A stretch of DNA of 64,000 nt from Epsilonproteobacteria bacterium tcs-49 (GCA_002049495.1 LLYS01000009.1:1-64000); one strand, 5' to 3'; shown: positions 1-9,507, numbered from the stretch's first letter. Made by a program: numbers and translations. The notes: a model not told the origin generated them from the letters alone.

Positions 1-180
1 AAAAGCCGTTTTTTCGAGCTGCTGCGGCCTTTGAAAAAGGAGTATGTGTTGATCGATACGAAACGGATACTGCGCAGTGAACTTGAAAAAGGGGTGAAGG
101 ATCTGTACTATCCCGACGATACCCACTGGAGTTACAAAGCCAGCGAAGCGATCGTCAAGGAGTTGGATTTTGAACGCTAA
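1..180 (+). CDS. SGNH/AlgX-like surface polysaccharide protein, C-terminal fragment (5' end outside window)
   Basis: An open frame runs from base 1 to a TAA at 178-180 and gives the last 59 residues of a protein whose start lies outside the window. The end is closely related to the C-terminus of the next gene: both share KSRFFELLRPLKK, the DTKR/DTKK region, KGVKDLYYP and the block D-DTHWSYKAS. The DTHW motif carries the Asp-x-His pair of SGNH-fold hydrolases and acyltransferases of the AlgX/AlgJ type. The two genes are therefore a tandem paralogous pair, and this one probably also acts on exported or lipid-linked polysaccharide. The substrate cannot be read from the sequence. Confidence 0.75.
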   Translation, partial: KSRFFELLRPLKKEYVLIDTKRILRSELEKGVKDLYYPDDTHWSYKASEAIVKELDFER

Positions 181-1252
181 AAGATATGTGTACGGGATGC
201 TGTTTTGTGTTGTCCTGTTTTTGGGGTTTCACTGGATGACATGGACCCTGTGGAGCAAGCATGTTTTATTGTTGGATGATATGACCTATAAAGGGGATCT
301 GGCGCGTCTGACCTATAAAAAAGACAGCATCCTTGAACGCCCCTCCTATCTGAACCCCGCTGCGTTGACGCTGCCTCGGCGCCACTTGCAGTATAAGGAG
401 CTCCAACCCGGCGAAGGGGTGGACGTGGTTACGCTGGGCGATTCCTTTTCCAACGCGGCGACCCAGGGAAAAAACCCCTTTTATCAGGATTATATCGCCA
501 CCTATAACGATATGAAAGTACTCAACGTGATCCCTTTTCGCAGCACGCTGCGCTTTATCGAACCGATCGTGCAGATGTATAATAGCGGTTTGCTGCAAGA
601 ACTCTCCCCCAAGGCGGTTTTGATCCAAAGCGTGGAGCGGTTTGCCGCTATCCGTTTCGCGAGAAAGATCGACTTTACCCAAACCGCTCCCCTGAAACAG
701 TTGCGCCAAACGCTGCGCAAGCAGAAAAATATCTACGTGGGCAAAGATGAAAATATCAAATTTATCAATAACCGCAATATGGATGCGTTCATATACAATA
801 TGACCGCTTTGTTCAATCCCTATTCAAACTCACTGGCATGCTACGTACGCCCCATGGAGAAGGATTTTTTTACTACCGAAGATCCCAACAGCCTGCTGTA
901 TCACAAGGATGATATTTTGCATCTGCCCAAGGCGACGCCCGCAAGCGTGAAAAAGTTGAACGAAAATTTTAATACCTTAGCCGATATGCTTGCTCAAGAG
1001 GGGATAGAGCTGTACTTTATGCCGGTGGTGGACAAGTATGACCTCTATGCGCCCTATATTATCGGCAACACCCATCCCAAAAGCCGTTTTTTCGAACTCT
1101 TGCGCCCGCTGAAGAAACGTTACCGTTTGATCGATACGAAAAAGATGCTGCGCAAAGAGTTGGAAAAAGGGGTAAAAGATCTCTACTATCCCGGAGATAC
1201 CCACTGGAGCTATAAAGCCAGTAAAACAATTTTTAAAAAGGTGCGATTTTGA
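170..1252 (+). CDS. Membrane-anchored SGNH/AlgX-like protein, putative polysaccharide O-acyltransferase or esterase
   Basis: This 360-residue protein starts at a TTG (170) placed seven bases after AAGGAG at 157-162 and overlaps the previous gene by 11 bases. A single membrane segment lies near residues 7-25, so most of the protein is outside the cytoplasm. The SGNH nucleophile block appears as TLGDSFS near residue 90, and the Asp/His block as GDTHWSYKAS close to the C-terminus. This is the classical SGNH order. AlgJ/AlgX family members O-acetylate exopolysaccharides, and several cell-surface SGNH proteins trim or decorate glycans; context supports a similar role here. It is a tandem duplicate of the preceding gene and the start of a tightly overlapping polysaccharide operon. 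Confidence 0.75.
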   Translation: MNAKRYVYGMLFCVVLFLGFHWMTWTLWSKHVLLLDDMTYKGDLARLTYKKDSILERPSYLNPAALTLPRRHLQYKELQPGEGVDVVTLGDSFSNAATQGKNPFYQDYIATYNDMKVLNVIPFRSTLRFIEPIVQMYNSGLLQELSPKAVLIQSVERFAAIRFARKIDFTQTAPLKQLRQTLRKQKNIYVGKDENIKFINNRNMDAFIYNMTALFNPYSNSLACYVRPMEKDFFTTEDPNSLLYHKDDILHLPKATPASVKKLNENFNTLADMLAQEGIELYFMPVVDKYDLYAPYIIGNTHPKSRFFELLRPLKKRYRLIDTKKMLRKELEKGVKDLYYPGDTHWSYKASKTIFKKVRF

Positions 1253-2130
1253 AAAAAACAAAGATTTTAATCACCGGCGCAAACGGCCAGGTCGGATCGG
1301 AACTGCGGGAGTTGGCTCCGCGGTATGAAAACTTCGAGTGCTATTTTTACGACGCAAAAGCGTTGGATATCACCCGGGAAGAAAGCGTCATGAATATCCT
1401 CGGCAGCGTAGATGCCGACGTTATCGTCAACTGCGCGGCGTACACGGCGGTGGACAAAGCCGAAGAGGAGGAGGAGAAAGCTGCGGCGGTCAACGGGCAC
1501 GGCGTGGGCAATTTGGCGAAAGCGGCCAAGATCTATGGGTGCAAACTGATCCATATCTCCACCGATTATGTATTTGACGGGACGCACTACAAACCCTATA
1601 AAGAGGATGATCCCGTATGTCCCGCCTCGGCATACGGCAGGGGCAAACTTGCCGGGGAGAAGGCGCTTTTATCGCAAAATCTCCCCAATTCGGCGATTCT
1701 TCGTACCTCCTGGGTGTATTCGGCATACGGTAACAACTTTGTCAAAACCATGCTCAAACTCAGCCAAAAGATGGATGCGCTCAAAGTGATCTTTGACCAG
1801 GTGGGAACCCCGACCCACGCTGCGGATCTGGCCGAAGCGATCTTTGCGATCATCCCCGGGCTCGAAAATGCAAAAACGGAGATATACAACTATTCCAACG
1901 AAGGGGTGACGAGCTGGTATGATTTTGCCCTGGAGATTTTTGAACAAAGCGGCATAGCAATGGAGGTGGCCCCCATCGAGAGTTTTGAGTATCCCACTCC
2001 GGCAAAACGCCCCCATTACAGCGTTTTGAACAAATCAAAGATCAAAAAAGATTTCGCTATAATAATACCACACTGGAAGGAAGGCTTGCAGCGCTGCTTA
2101 AGGAAGATGAAAGAGATGAGCGATGATTGA
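1249..2130 (+). CDS. rfbD: dTDP-4-dehydrorhamnose reductase
   Basis: RfbD reduces dTDP-4-dehydro-L-rhamnose to dTDP-L-rhamnose in the cytoplasm with NAD(P)H. The 293-residue protein has the short-chain dehydrogenase signature: the nucleotide-binding GANGQVG near residue 10, the catalytic Tyr-x3-Lys as SAYGRGKLAGE near residue 130, and the family motif STDYVFDG just before it. Length is normal. The start is a TTG at 1249 that overlaps the upstream TGA by four bases. The RfbA and RfbC partners needed for the full rhamnose pathway are not in the window; RfbB is encoded two genes downstream. Rhamnose is therefore a likely, but not proven, component of the surface glycan. Confidence 0.93.
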   Translation: MKKTKILITGANGQVGSELRELAPRYENFECYFYDAKALDITREESVMNILGSVDADVIVNCAAYTAVDKAEEEEEKAAAVNGHGVGNLAKAAKIYGCKLIHISTDYVFDGTHYKPYKEDDPVCPASAYGRGKLAGEKALLSQNLPNSAILRTSWVYSAYGNNFVKTMLKLSQKMDALKVIFDQVGTPTHAADLAEAIFAIIPGLENAKTEIYNYSNEGVTSWYDFALEIFEQSGIAMEVAPIESFEYPTPAKRPHYSVLNKSKIKKDFAIIIPHWKEGLQRCLRKMKEMSDD

Positions 2131-2917
2131 ACCCGTAGAGATCGATAGTATCAACGATGAGAAACTGTTTTCTATCTGCTGCCTGGCAAGCAGACGCGAT
2201 GAGTTGGACGCGATGGTCGCTTCCGCCCAAAAAGCGGGATTTAGCGATTCCCACTGCGAATATCTTTTTATCGATAATATCCAGGAAAACAAGTATGACG
2301 CGTATGAGGGAACCAACCGGTTTTTAAACAAGGCTACGGGAAAATATATTCTGCTGGTGCATCAGGATATTTTGTTTGAGTTTGACACTATGGATCGCCT
2401 GCTCGCTCGCATCGAAGAGGTCAACCGTCTCGATCCCGACTGGGCCGTGCTGGGCAACGTGGGGTACCGTGCCGAGGATATCAATACCCAGTACGTTAAG
2501 ATTTCCGATCCCTTCATGGACAACCAGACAAAGGGCCCTTTTCCCGTGAAAGTCACCTCCCTGGATGAAAACTTTCTGGTTGTCAAAAACAGCGCCAATC
2601 TGGCCCTTTCAAACGATATCGGACATTTTCATCTCTACGCAACGGAGCTGTGCCTGCAGGCGCAGCAGCTGGGGTATAGCGCATACGTGATCGATTTTCA
2701 TCTGCGCCACAAAAGCGGCGGTTATGTCAACCAAAGCTTTTTAGAAACCAAAAAACGTTTTATCAAAAGTTATGAAAAGAAGCTCAAAACCAAATTTTTG
2801 CGAACGCCCTGTACGGTGATGTTTCTCTCCGGCAGCGCGATGTTAAACAGGCTGTGCAATACGAAAGCGCTCTACAGTCTGAGAAAACGGTTTGACGCAA
2901 TACGAAAAGAAGGATAG
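2123..2917 (+). CDS. GT-A type glycosyltransferase-like protein
   Basis: A 264-residue protein with no signal peptide or membrane segment. The fold-defining stretch is ICCLASRRDELDAMVASA at the N-terminus, a YLFIDN strand, and KYILLVHQDILF near residues 73-84. The HQD motif takes the place of the Asp-x-Asp metal/nucleotide-sugar site in a small family of GT-A like proteins (Glyco_tranf_2_5 type) found in polysaccharide loci. It overlaps rfbD by eight bases and precedes rfbB by six, so it is translated as part of the same message. It most likely adds one sugar to the surface glycan; donor and acceptor cannot be told. Confidence 0.65.
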   Translation: MIEPVEIDSINDEKLFSICCLASRRDELDAMVASAQKAGFSDSHCEYLFIDNIQENKYDAYEGTNRFLNKATGKYILLVHQDILFEFDTMDRLLARIEEVNRLDPDWAVLGNVGYRAEDINTQYVKISDPFMDNQTKGPFPVKVTSLDENFLVVKNSANLALSNDIGHFHLYATELCLQAQQLGYSAYVIDFHLRHKSGGYVNQSFLETKKRFIKSYEKKLKTKFLRTPCTVMFLSGSAMLNRLCNTKALYSLRKRFDAIRKEG

Positions 2918-2923
2918 TAAACA

Positions 2924-3937
2924 ATGACGAATATTTTAGTAACGGGATGTGCGGGCTTTATCGGCAGCAACTTCGTTCCCTATTTTTTGGATAAATATCG
3001 AAATTACCGCCTGATCAATCTGGATCTTTTGACCTATGCGGGGGATTTGGAGAACTTGAAAGAGGTGGAGAACAGCGAGCGCTACAAGTTTGTCAAAGGC
3101 GACATTTGCAACCGTGAACTGGTGGAGTTTCTCTTTAGCGAGTACGACATCAAAGGGGTGATCCACTTTGCGGCGGAAAGCCACGTGGACAACTCCATCA
3201 AAAATCCAGGAGTCTTTATCCAAACCAACGTCAACGGTACCCATACCCTGATAGACGTGGCGCAAAAGCACTGGATGGAAAAGCCCTTCGTGTACAAAAA
3301 CGGGTATGAACGGTGCCGTTTTCACCACATCAGTACCGACGAAGTGTACGGCACGCTGGGGGAGAGCGGGCTGTTTACAGAAACTACGCCCTATGCGCCC
3401 AATTCGCCCTACAGCGCATCCAAAGCCGGAAGCGACATGATCGTACGCAGCTACCGCGAAACGTTCGGGATGAATACCGTCGTGACCAACTGCTCCAACA
3501 ACTACGGTCCCAAGCAGCATGACGAAAAGTTGATTCCTACTATCATCCGAAACGCCATCAAGGGCAACCCCATCCCCATCTACGGAGACGGGAAAAATAT
3601 CCGCGACTGGCTGTACGTGCTTGATCACTGCAAGGGGATCGATCTGGTGTATCACGAGGGTAAAGCGGGCGAAACGTACAATATCGGCGGCAGAAACGAA
3701 AGGGATAATCTCTATATCGTCAACAAAGTGTGCGAACTGCTCGATAAGATGCGGCCGCGCGAGGGCAGCTACAAAGAGTTGATCACCTTCGTAGAAGATA
3801 GGGCGGGGCACGATCGCCGCTACGCCATCGACGCCACGAAGATCGAAAACGAACTGGGATGGAGCGCCGATGAAAACTTTGAGACGGGGATCGTCAAAAC
3901 CGTCGAATGGTACGTAAAGAGGTACGATGACCGCTAA
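2924..3937 (+). CDS. rfbB: dTDP-glucose 4,6-dehydratase
   Basis: RfbB converts dTDP-glucose to dTDP-4-dehydro-6-deoxyglucose, the branch-point for rhamnose and for 3-amino-3,6-dideoxy sugars. The 337-residue protein shows the NAD motif GCAGFIGSN at the N-terminus, HFAAESHVD near residue 82, the HHISTDEVYG strand near residue 135, and the catalytic Tyr-x3-Lys in SPYSASKAGSD near residue 160. GDGKNIRDWLYV is the substrate-binding loop of this enzyme class. Length is typical. Its product can feed both RfbD (after RfbC) and the ketoisomerase that starts inside its 3' end. Confidence 0.95.
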   Translation: MTNILVTGCAGFIGSNFVPYFLDKYRNYRLINLDLLTYAGDLENLKEVENSERYKFVKGDICNRELVEFLFSEYDIKGVIHFAAESHVDNSIKNPGVFIQTNVNGTHTLIDVAQKHWMEKPFVYKNGYERCRFHHISTDEVYGTLGESGLFTETTPYAPNSPYSASKAGSDMIVRSYRETFGMNTVVTNCSNNYGPKQHDEKLIPTIIRNAIKGNPIPIYGDGKNIRDWLYVLDHCKGIDLVYHEGKAGETYNIGGRNERDNLYIVNKVCELLDKMRPREGSYKELITFVEDRAGHDRRYAIDATKIENELGWSADENFETGIVKTVEWYVKRYDDR

Positions 3938-4328
3938 GGTGATCGATTTTGACGTCAAGGGTGACGACCGCGGCTCTTTGATCGCTTTGGAGCGGGGATA
4001 CAACGTTCCTTTCGACGTTAAGCGGGTCTATTATATCTTTGATACCAAAGAGGGGGTGCGCCGGGGTGCCCACGCGCACAGAAACCTCAAGCAGCTGGCC
4101 GTCTGCGTCAAGGGCAGCTGCAGGTTTTTGCTTGATGACGGTGAGCAAAAGCGCCGCGTCGCACTGGACAGCCCCGATAAGGGGTTATACCTTGAGGGCT
4201 TGATTTGGCGGGAGATGTATGATTTCAGTCCCGATTGCGTTTTGATGGTCTTAGCCGATGCTTTTTACGATGAAAAGGATTATATTCGCGAATATGACCT
4301 TTTTTTACAAACCGTCAAAAAAGCGTGA
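3927..4328 (+). CDS. dTDP-6-deoxyhexose 3,4-ketoisomerase (FdtA/QdtA type cupin)
   Basis: A 133-residue single-domain cupin that overlaps rfbB by 11 bases. Family enzymes move the keto group of dTDP-4-dehydro-6-deoxyglucose from C4 to C3. Visible hallmarks are DDRGSLIALERGYNVPF near residue 13, the His cluster RRGAHAHRNLKQ near residue 48, and the strand motif GLIWREMYDFSPD near the C-terminus. FdtA (galacto product) and QdtA (gluco product) differ at only a few active-site residues, so I cannot say which stereochemistry results. The presence of an aminotransferase and acyltransferase downstream supports synthesis of dTDP-Fuc3NAc or dTDP-Qui3NAc. Confidence 0.85.
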   Translation: MTAKVIDFDVKGDDRGSLIALERGYNVPFDVKRVYYIFDTKEGVRRGAHAHRNLKQLAVCVKGSCRFLLDDGEQKRRVALDSPDKGLYLEGLIWREMYDFSPDCVLMVLADAFYDEKDYIREYDLFLQTVKKA

Positions 4329-5374
4329 AGTTTTCCCAACCCGTAAAGATGCGCAAAATTCACTGGGTTCGAAGATGGCTGGGCGCTGTTCTTTTCATCC
4401 TGCTTGTAACGGCGGGTATCAACTACGCTATCGATCCCCTCTGGACCTTTTCGAATAAAAATACGTTCAATATGCTGCAGCCGGGTTTTAACGAGCGGCA
4501 GCAAAAAACCAACCGCGCTCTTTTCGGCGGTTTGCAGGAGTATGACTACCTGCTTTTGGGAAGCAGCCGCAGCACCTACATCAACCAAAACGATTTTGCG
4601 CCGTGGCGGGTGTATAACTACGCTTCTGCGGATATGCACCCCTACGAATATAAAGGCTGGATCGAAATCGCCCAAAAACTCAAAGGCGACAGCTTTAAAG
4701 GGATCATCATCGGTGTTGATTTCTGGGCGACGAACGGGCGGCGTCTTAAGCGTTTGGAAAAGGGCAACAAAGACCCCGAACACTACTTTTTGATGGCAAC
4801 AAAACCGATGTACCGTGTCAAAAACCTTTTTTCCTTCGAGAGTTTGAAAAAATCCCTTGAAGCTTTGCAACACCGTTTTTTGCAACCCGGGACTATCGAT
4901 TACGACAGGGGAAACGTGAAACATACGATCAGGGTAGGGGCACAGAGAAAACAGAGGGTGTCGCAGATGCAGAAGATGATCTATGCACAAGATATCTATG
5001 GTCCGAAGTACCGCTACGACGATTCGCTGCAGCGGCGGTTTGAAGCCCTGCGCCAACGGTATGACCACAGTACGTTTTATATATTTACCACCCCCGTTTC
5101 TAAGGAGTTGTTTAGGCTGTTGCAAAAGCAAAATATGATAAAATACTATAAAAGATGGCTTCACGAGTTGGTGGGTGTATTTGGAAAAGTGTATCACTTC
5201 ATGGAGATCAACGGCGTTACGGCAGATCCCCGCAACTATCCCGATCTGCACCACTTTTATCCGGAAGTGGGAAGCATGATCGCCGAGACGGTGGTTACGG
5301 GAAAACCGAAGAAGGGTTTCGGGGTTGTTTTGACGCCAGAGAATATAGACAACTATTTGAAAAATCGGTATTAA
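4325..5374 (+). CDS. Membrane-anchored SGNH-like protein of the polysaccharide locus
   Basis: A 349-residue protein starting at GTG 4325, overlapping the upstream stop by four bases. One membrane segment lies near residues 20-37, giving a short cytoplasmic tail and a large external domain. [11 protein letters not shown] near residue 78 resembles the SGNH block I with Ser as nucleophile; a His-containing C-terminal block, [10 protein letters not shown], could supply the third catalytic residue but lacks a clear Asp-x-x-His. It is shorter on similarity to the pair at the start of the window than those are to each other. I infer a glycan-modifying role from its place between sugar-nucleotide genes; enzymatic activity is not certain. 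Confidence 0.55.
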   Translation: MKFSQPVKMRKIHWVRRWLGAVLFILLVTAGINYAIDPLWTFSNKNTFNMLQPGFNERQQKTNRALFGGLQEYDYLLLGSSRSTYINQNDFAPWRVYNYASADMHPYEYKGWIEIAQKLKGDSFKGIIIGVDFWATNGRRLKRLEKGNKDPEHYFLMATKPMYRVKNLFSFESLKKSLEALQHRFLQPGTIDYDRGNVKHTIRVGAQRKQRVSQMQKMIYAQDIYGPKYRYDDSLQRRFEALRQRYDHSTFYIFTTPVSKELFRLLQKQNMIKYYKRWLHELVGVFGKVYHFMEINGVTADPRNYPDLHHFYPEVGSMIAETVVTGKPKKGFGVVLTPENIDNYLKNRY

Positions 5375-5382
5375 AGGCACAA

Positions 5383-5910
5383 ATGATTCACAAATTAGCG
5401 GACGTACAGAGTACGAAGATAGGAACCGGCACCCGAATATGGCAGTTTTGCGTCGTTCTCCCCGAAGCGCGAATCGGCAGCAATTGCAACATCAACGCAA
5501 ACGTTTTGATCGAAAACGACGTCCTCCTCGGCGATAACGTGACGGTGAAAAGCGGGGTGCAGCTGTGGGACGGAGTACGGGTCGAAGATGATGTCTTTAT
5601 CGGACCAAACGCCACCTTCGCCAACGATGCTTCCCCCAGAAGCAAGCGCTATCCGGAGCGGTTTTTACAAACACGTCTTCTGCGCGGCGCCTCCATCGGA
5701 GCAAACGCTACGGTTATCGGCGGTATTACCGTGGGCAGATACGCCATGATCGGTGCGGGGAGCCTGCTGAACAAAGATGTGGGGGATTACGAACTGTGGT
5801 ACGGCTCGCCCGCCGCGTTTCAAGGCTATGTGTGCGAATGCGGCACCAGGCTCGATGAACGGCTGTATTGCAAAGCGTGTAAAAAAGTACAAAAGGGTAT
5901 ACAAAGATAA
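5383..5910 (+). CDS. Left-handed beta-helix sugar N-acyltransferase (FdtC/WbpD-like)
   Basis: The frame is open further upstream, but ATG 5383 sits five bases after AAAGG and lies just past the previous stop, so I start there (175 residues). Hexapeptide repeats of the left-handed beta-helix type fill most of the protein: [78 protein letters not shown]. Relatives acetylate the 3-amino group of dTDP-3-amino-3,6-dideoxyhexoses or related UDP-sugars using acetyl-CoA. The C-terminus adds a four-Cys zinc-ribbon-like tail (CECG ... CKAC), an unusual but known extension. It is followed directly by the aminotransferase that would make its substrate. Confidence 0.87.
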   Translation: MIHKLADVQSTKIGTGTRIWQFCVVLPEARIGSNCNINANVLIENDVLLGDNVTVKSGVQLWDGVRVEDDVFIGPNATFANDASPRSKRYPERFLQTRLLRGASIGANATVIGGITVGRYAMIGAGSLLNKDVGDYELWYGSPAAFQGYVCECGTRLDERLYCKACKKVQKGIQR

Positions 5911-7022
5911 TGGTTCCGTTTTTAAATTTACAAGAGGTCAACGGGCAGTACCGCCGGCAGCTGCTGCAAGCGTGTGAGCGCGTTATCGACAGCGGCTGGT
6001 ATATCAAAGGACAGGAGTGCGAAGCCTTTGAACGGGAATTTGCCGCTTTTTGCGGCACGTCTTACGCCGTCGGCGTTGCCAACGGGTTGGAAGCGCTTTC
6101 ATTGATCCTTAAAGCCTATATTCAGATGGGAATGATGCAGCAAGGCGATGAGGTTATCGTCCCCGCAAACACCTATATCGCTTCGGTTTTAGCTATCTCC
6201 GATAACGGGTTGATCCCCGTTTTTATCGAACCCGATCCCGGTGACCACCTTATGGACCCGGCACGGATCGAAGAGGCAATCACGCCAAAAACCAAAGCGG
6301 TTTTACCGGTGCATCTGTACGGGCAGGTGTGCGATATGGACGCGATAAACGCCGTGGCAAAAAGGTACGGTTTGAAAGTGATCGAAGATTCGGCCCAGTC
6401 CCACGGAGCGTATTTTGGACAAAAGCGCAGCGGCGCCCTGGGGGATGCCAGCGGTTTTAGCTTCTATCCGGGAAAGAATCTGGGCGCTTTGGGAGACGGC
6501 GGAGCCGTTACCACCGACGATGCGGAGTTGGCACAAACCATACGGGCACTGGGCAATTACGGCAGTGAAAAAAAGTATGAGCACCTTTACAAAGGGAGCA
6601 ACAGCCGCCTTGACGAGCTGCAAGCGGCGATGCTTCGCATCAAGCTCAAGGATCTGGATGAGCAGATCCGCCTGCGCAGGGAGGTGGCGTCATCCTATTT
6701 GAACGATATCCGTAGCGATTATGTGAACCTTCCCCAAATCCAAGCAAAAGAGGGTCACGTTTGGCACCTTTTCGTCATTACCACCCCCTATAGGGAAGAC
6801 CTTGCCGCCCATCTGGAACGACAGGGCGTACAGACGCTAAGCCACTATCCGATTCCGCCTCATAAGCAGCGGGCGTACGCGGAGTATGCGAATCTGTGCT
6901 ACCCGATCACCGAGCGCTTGGCAAAAGAGGTGCTCAGTCTCCCCGTCAGTCCCGTACAAACGCCGCAACAGACCCGCCGGGTCATCGAAGCGGTGAACAC
7001 TTTTGCGCCGCGGGACGCGTGA
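5910..7022 (+). CDS. DegT/DnrJ/EryC1-type sugar aminotransferase (FdtB-like)
   Basis: A 370-residue PLP-dependent aminotransferase of the sugar nucleotide family. The N-terminus VPFLNLQ, the substrate loop DSGWYIKGQ, the PLP ring-stacking region [11 protein letters not shown] and the Schiff-base Lys in [15 protein letters not shown] (near residue 190) are clear. [13 protein letters not shown] is the conserved helix before the small domain. Together with the ketoisomerase and the acyltransferase it would convert dTDP-3-dehydro-6-deoxyhexose to the 3-amino sugar, normally with glutamate as donor. The ATG overlaps the acyltransferase stop by one base and the gene ends one base into the next, so translation is coupled. 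Confidence 0.9.
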   Translation: MVPFLNLQEVNGQYRRQLLQACERVIDSGWYIKGQECEAFEREFAAFCGTSYAVGVANGLEALSLILKAYIQMGMMQQGDEVIVPANTYIASVLAISDNGLIPVFIEPDPGDHLMDPARIEEAITPKTKAVLPVHLYGQVCDMDAINAVAKRYGLKVIEDSAQSHGAYFGQKRSGALGDASGFSFYPGKNLGALGDGGAVTTDDAELAQTIRALGNYGSEKKYEHLYKGSNSRLDELQAAMLRIKLKDLDEQIRLRREVASSYLNDIRSDYVNLPQIQAKEGHVWHLFVITTPYREDLAAHLERQGVQTLSHYPIPPHKQRAYAEYANLCYPITERLAKEVLSLPVSPVQTPQQTRRVIEAVNTFAPRDA

Positions 7023-8539
7023 TGGACGCTATGTTTGAAACGAATAAAGATATCTACAAGCGTCTCGAAGGGCTTCTCTTTGCCGCATGCCGGCAGGGAA
7101 GGAGAGAAGACGCGCTGAATCTGGCGATCCTGCTTGCCCGCTTCGCCGTGACCTTTTACAGCGGGGCGCTGCGCAGTCAAAGGGCGGAGGAGTGTCTCAA
7201 CGCGATCTCTGCAGGGATCGAACCGGTACAAAGCGGACCGGAGATAGCGGGGACAAAGCGCAAGGTGCTGCATCTGTTTTCCCAAACCTACCACGCGGGC
7301 GGTCATACCAAACTGGCGTACAGCTGGATAAAAAACGATTCCGACACTATCCACTGGGTCGGCCTTGCCGATCAGCGTACCGGGGAGATCCCCCGCTGGC
7401 TTGCCGACGCCGCGCATGAAAGCGGCGGGGAGGTTTTTGACCTGGACGGGCGTCAAGGGAAGCTGGAACAAGCGGCTTTTCTCAAAGGGGTCGTGGACCG
7501 TTTCGATGTTGTGGTGCTGCATCTGCACATGTACGATCCGCTGGCCAATCTGATTTTTGGCGACGGCAGGCGCAAAGCCGCGGCTATCTATCTGAACCAC
7601 TCCGACCATCTGTTCTGGCTGGGAAGCGACGCGGTAAATATGATCGCCGAAATCCGCCCCTCGGGTCGCGATATCTCCAAACTCAAGCGCCGCAGTACGA
7701 ACTCCTTTGTGCTCGATATCCCCCTGGCCAAACCCAGAAAGTTCCCGCTGACCAAGGCACAAGCCAGAACGGAGCTGGGAATTCCCCAGGATGAGACTCT
7801 GTATCTCTCCATCGCCGCGGCGTACAAGTATGAACCCAGCGAAAGTTGCGATTTTTTCGCGATGCTCGAGCAGCTGCACCGCACCTTGCCCAAGGCCCGC
7901 GTGGTCGTCGTGGGACCATCCAGAGGGGACGGTCGTTGGCAGCGGCTTTATGAACAAAGCGGCGGCAGGATCGAAGCGGTGGGGATCGTGACGCAGGGGT
8001 TGGAGCTGTACCATTTGGCGTGTGATATCTACCTGGACAGTTTTCCCATGAATTCGCTCACCTCTTTTTTAGAACCCGCCCTGCGCAAAAAGGCGGTGAT
8101 CTGTTTTGACAGCGAGCTTTTAAGCAGTGTCGCAAGCGTGCAAAACACCCCCTCCCTGGCAAAAACGCAGCGGCAATACCTCAACAAAGCGATCGACGCG
8201 GCGAGTAATCCTGACAAGTATCTCATCTACGATCGGGTCGTAAGCAACCACTGCATGCCCGCCTGGGGGGAGAAACTGCAGCGGTTGTACGGGGTCAAAG
8301 AGCAACCCTACCGCGACGACGATACCTCTTCGGTGGATCCGGAGTTGGAAAAGGAGTTTGAGCGCTACTTTATCAAGCGTCTTCCGCGGCTGAAGAAAAG
8401 TTACTCTATGCTGCTTCGCGGCGAGTTTAAACAATTGTCGCTACAATACAGATTTAAAATACTGTTTTCTTTCGCGCCTCTTATCATCGCATCGGCGCTG
8501 AAGAAAAGTTTGGGCAGAGAAAAAGGAGAAAAGGTTTGA
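7022..8539 (+). CDS. GT-B fold glycosyltransferase
   Basis: A 505-residue cytoplasmic protein; the start ATG 7022 overlaps the previous TGA. An alpha-helical N-terminal part (about 85 residues) precedes a GT-B pair of Rossmann domains. The first begins at KVLHLFSQTYHAGGHTKLAY, with a Gly-rich loop; the second contains the block DIYLDSFPMNSLTSFLEPAL near residue 340, whose Glu corresponds to the nucleotide-ribose contact of retaining and SPINDLY/OGT-like GT-B enzymes. That block makes this closer to the OGT-like or HMW1C-like arrangement than to a standard GT4. It sits among polysaccharide genes, but a protein glycosyltransferase role cannot be excluded. Confidence 0.6.
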   Translation: MDAMFETNKDIYKRLEGLLFAACRQGRREDALNLAILLARFAVTFYSGALRSQRAEECLNAISAGIEPVQSGPEIAGTKRKVLHLFSQTYHAGGHTKLAYSWIKNDSDTIHWVGLADQRTGEIPRWLADAAHESGGEVFDLDGRQGKLEQAAFLKGVVDRFDVVVLHLHMYDPLANLIFGDGRRKAAAIYLNHSDHLFWLGSDAVNMIAEIRPSGRDISKLKRRSTNSFVLDIPLAKPRKFPLTKAQARTELGIPQDETLYLSIAAAYKYEPSESCDFFAMLEQLHRTLPKARVVVVGPSRGDGRWQRLYEQSGGRIEAVGIVTQGLELYHLACDIYLDSFPMNSLTSFLEPALRKKAVICFDSELLSSVASVQNTPSLAKTQRQYLNKAIDAASNPDKYLIYDRVVSNHCMPAWGEKLQRLYGVKEQPYRDDDTSSVDPELEKEFERYFIKRLPRLKKSYSMLLRGEFKQLSLQYRFKILFSFAPLIIASALKKSLGREKGEKV

Positions 8540-9507
8540 CGCATTCGCCTCTCGTATCCGTTGCCATGTGCACCTACAACGGAGAAAAATATATCAAAGA
8601 GCAGCTTGATTCGATCCTGGGACAAAGCTATGGGAACCTTGAAATCATTATCACCGACGACGGTTCCCGGGATGCGACCGTTTCGATTATTCAACGCTAC
8701 CGGGAAAAGGATGATCGGATAAAGCTGTATGAAAATGAACAGAATCTGGGGTTTGTGAAAAACTTTGAAAAAGCGATCGGTCTGTGCGGCGGCGAGTATA
8801 TCGCTTTGGCGGATCAGGACGATATCTGGAAAAAGGATAAGATCAAAACCTTTGTCAACGGGATCGGCGAAAACGTTTTGATCTACTCCGACGCGATTTT
8901 GATCGACGGCGCATCCAACCCTATCGGCAAGGAGTTGATCCGTCCGACGAACAACCTGGTCAAGGGAGCGTGCAACAAAGCGTTTTTACTGGCAAACTGC
9001 ATGTCGGGCAATACGCTGATGTTTAAAAAGGAGTTGGTGGCGCATATCCTGCCCATCCCCCAAACGATCAGCTTTCACGATATCTGGATCGCTTTTGTAG
9101 CTTCCACCTACGCAACGATCACTTTTACCGAAGAGGCGCAGACCTACTACCGCCGCTACGACGAGCAGGTAACGAAAGCCAGGGAGAAAGATTACAAAAA
9201 CTTCATCGACCGTTTCAATCAAAAAAAGCAGATCCGCATAGAGGATGCCAAAGTGCTGCACCGGGACTTGGAAACCTTTTTGACGTTAGATCTGCTCAAA
9301 GACAAGGAGACGATACGGATCATCAAAGCACTCAGCGACCACTACAGAAATTACGCCAAGATCACCTACAACAAACCTCTTGCGAAGTTGCTCAAGCGCT
9401 ATAAAGATGAAATCTTTGCCATACGCAAACCCCAAAAGCGCGCCAAGCGGATCTTTCGTACCGCTATAGGGCTGAAGTTTCACCTTTATACGCTGTTTGT
9501 GGTTTGA
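8536..9507 (+). CDS. Family 2 glycosyltransferase
   Basis: A 323-residue inverting GT2 enzyme. It starts at TTG 8536, eight bases after AAGGAG, overlapping the upstream stop by four bases. The nucleotide-binding strand VSVAMCTYNGEKYIKEQL opens the protein, TDDGSRDAT follows near residue 40, and ALADQDDIWKKDK near residue 92 carries the metal-binding Asp cluster. This pattern is typical of rhamnosyl- and related transferases that build O-antigen on the cytoplasmic side. Its 3' end overlaps the convergent ligase-like gene by 44 bases, so the two messages are antisense at their ends. Confidence 0.88.
   Translation: MTHSPLVSVAMCTYNGEKYIKEQLDSILGQSYGNLEIIITDDGSRDATVSIIQRYREKDDRIKLYENEQNLGFVKNFEKAIGLCGGEYIALADQDDIWKKDKIKTFVNGIGENVLIYSDAILIDGASNPIGKELIRPTNNLVKGACNKAFLLANCMSGNTLMFKKELVAHILPIPQTISFHDIWIAFVASTYATITFTEEAQTYYRRYDEQVTKAREKDYKNFIDRFNQKKQIRIEDAKVLHRDLETFLTLDLLKDKETIRIIKALSDHYRNYAKITYNKPLAKLLKRYKDEIFAIRKPQKRAKRIFRTAIGLKFHLYTLFVV

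Noticed and set aside
2936-4003. A 355-codon minus-strand frame opposite rfbB
   Set aside because: It is antisense to a clear dehydratase, rich in Val, Asp and Ile in a mirror of the sense codons, and without domain similarity.
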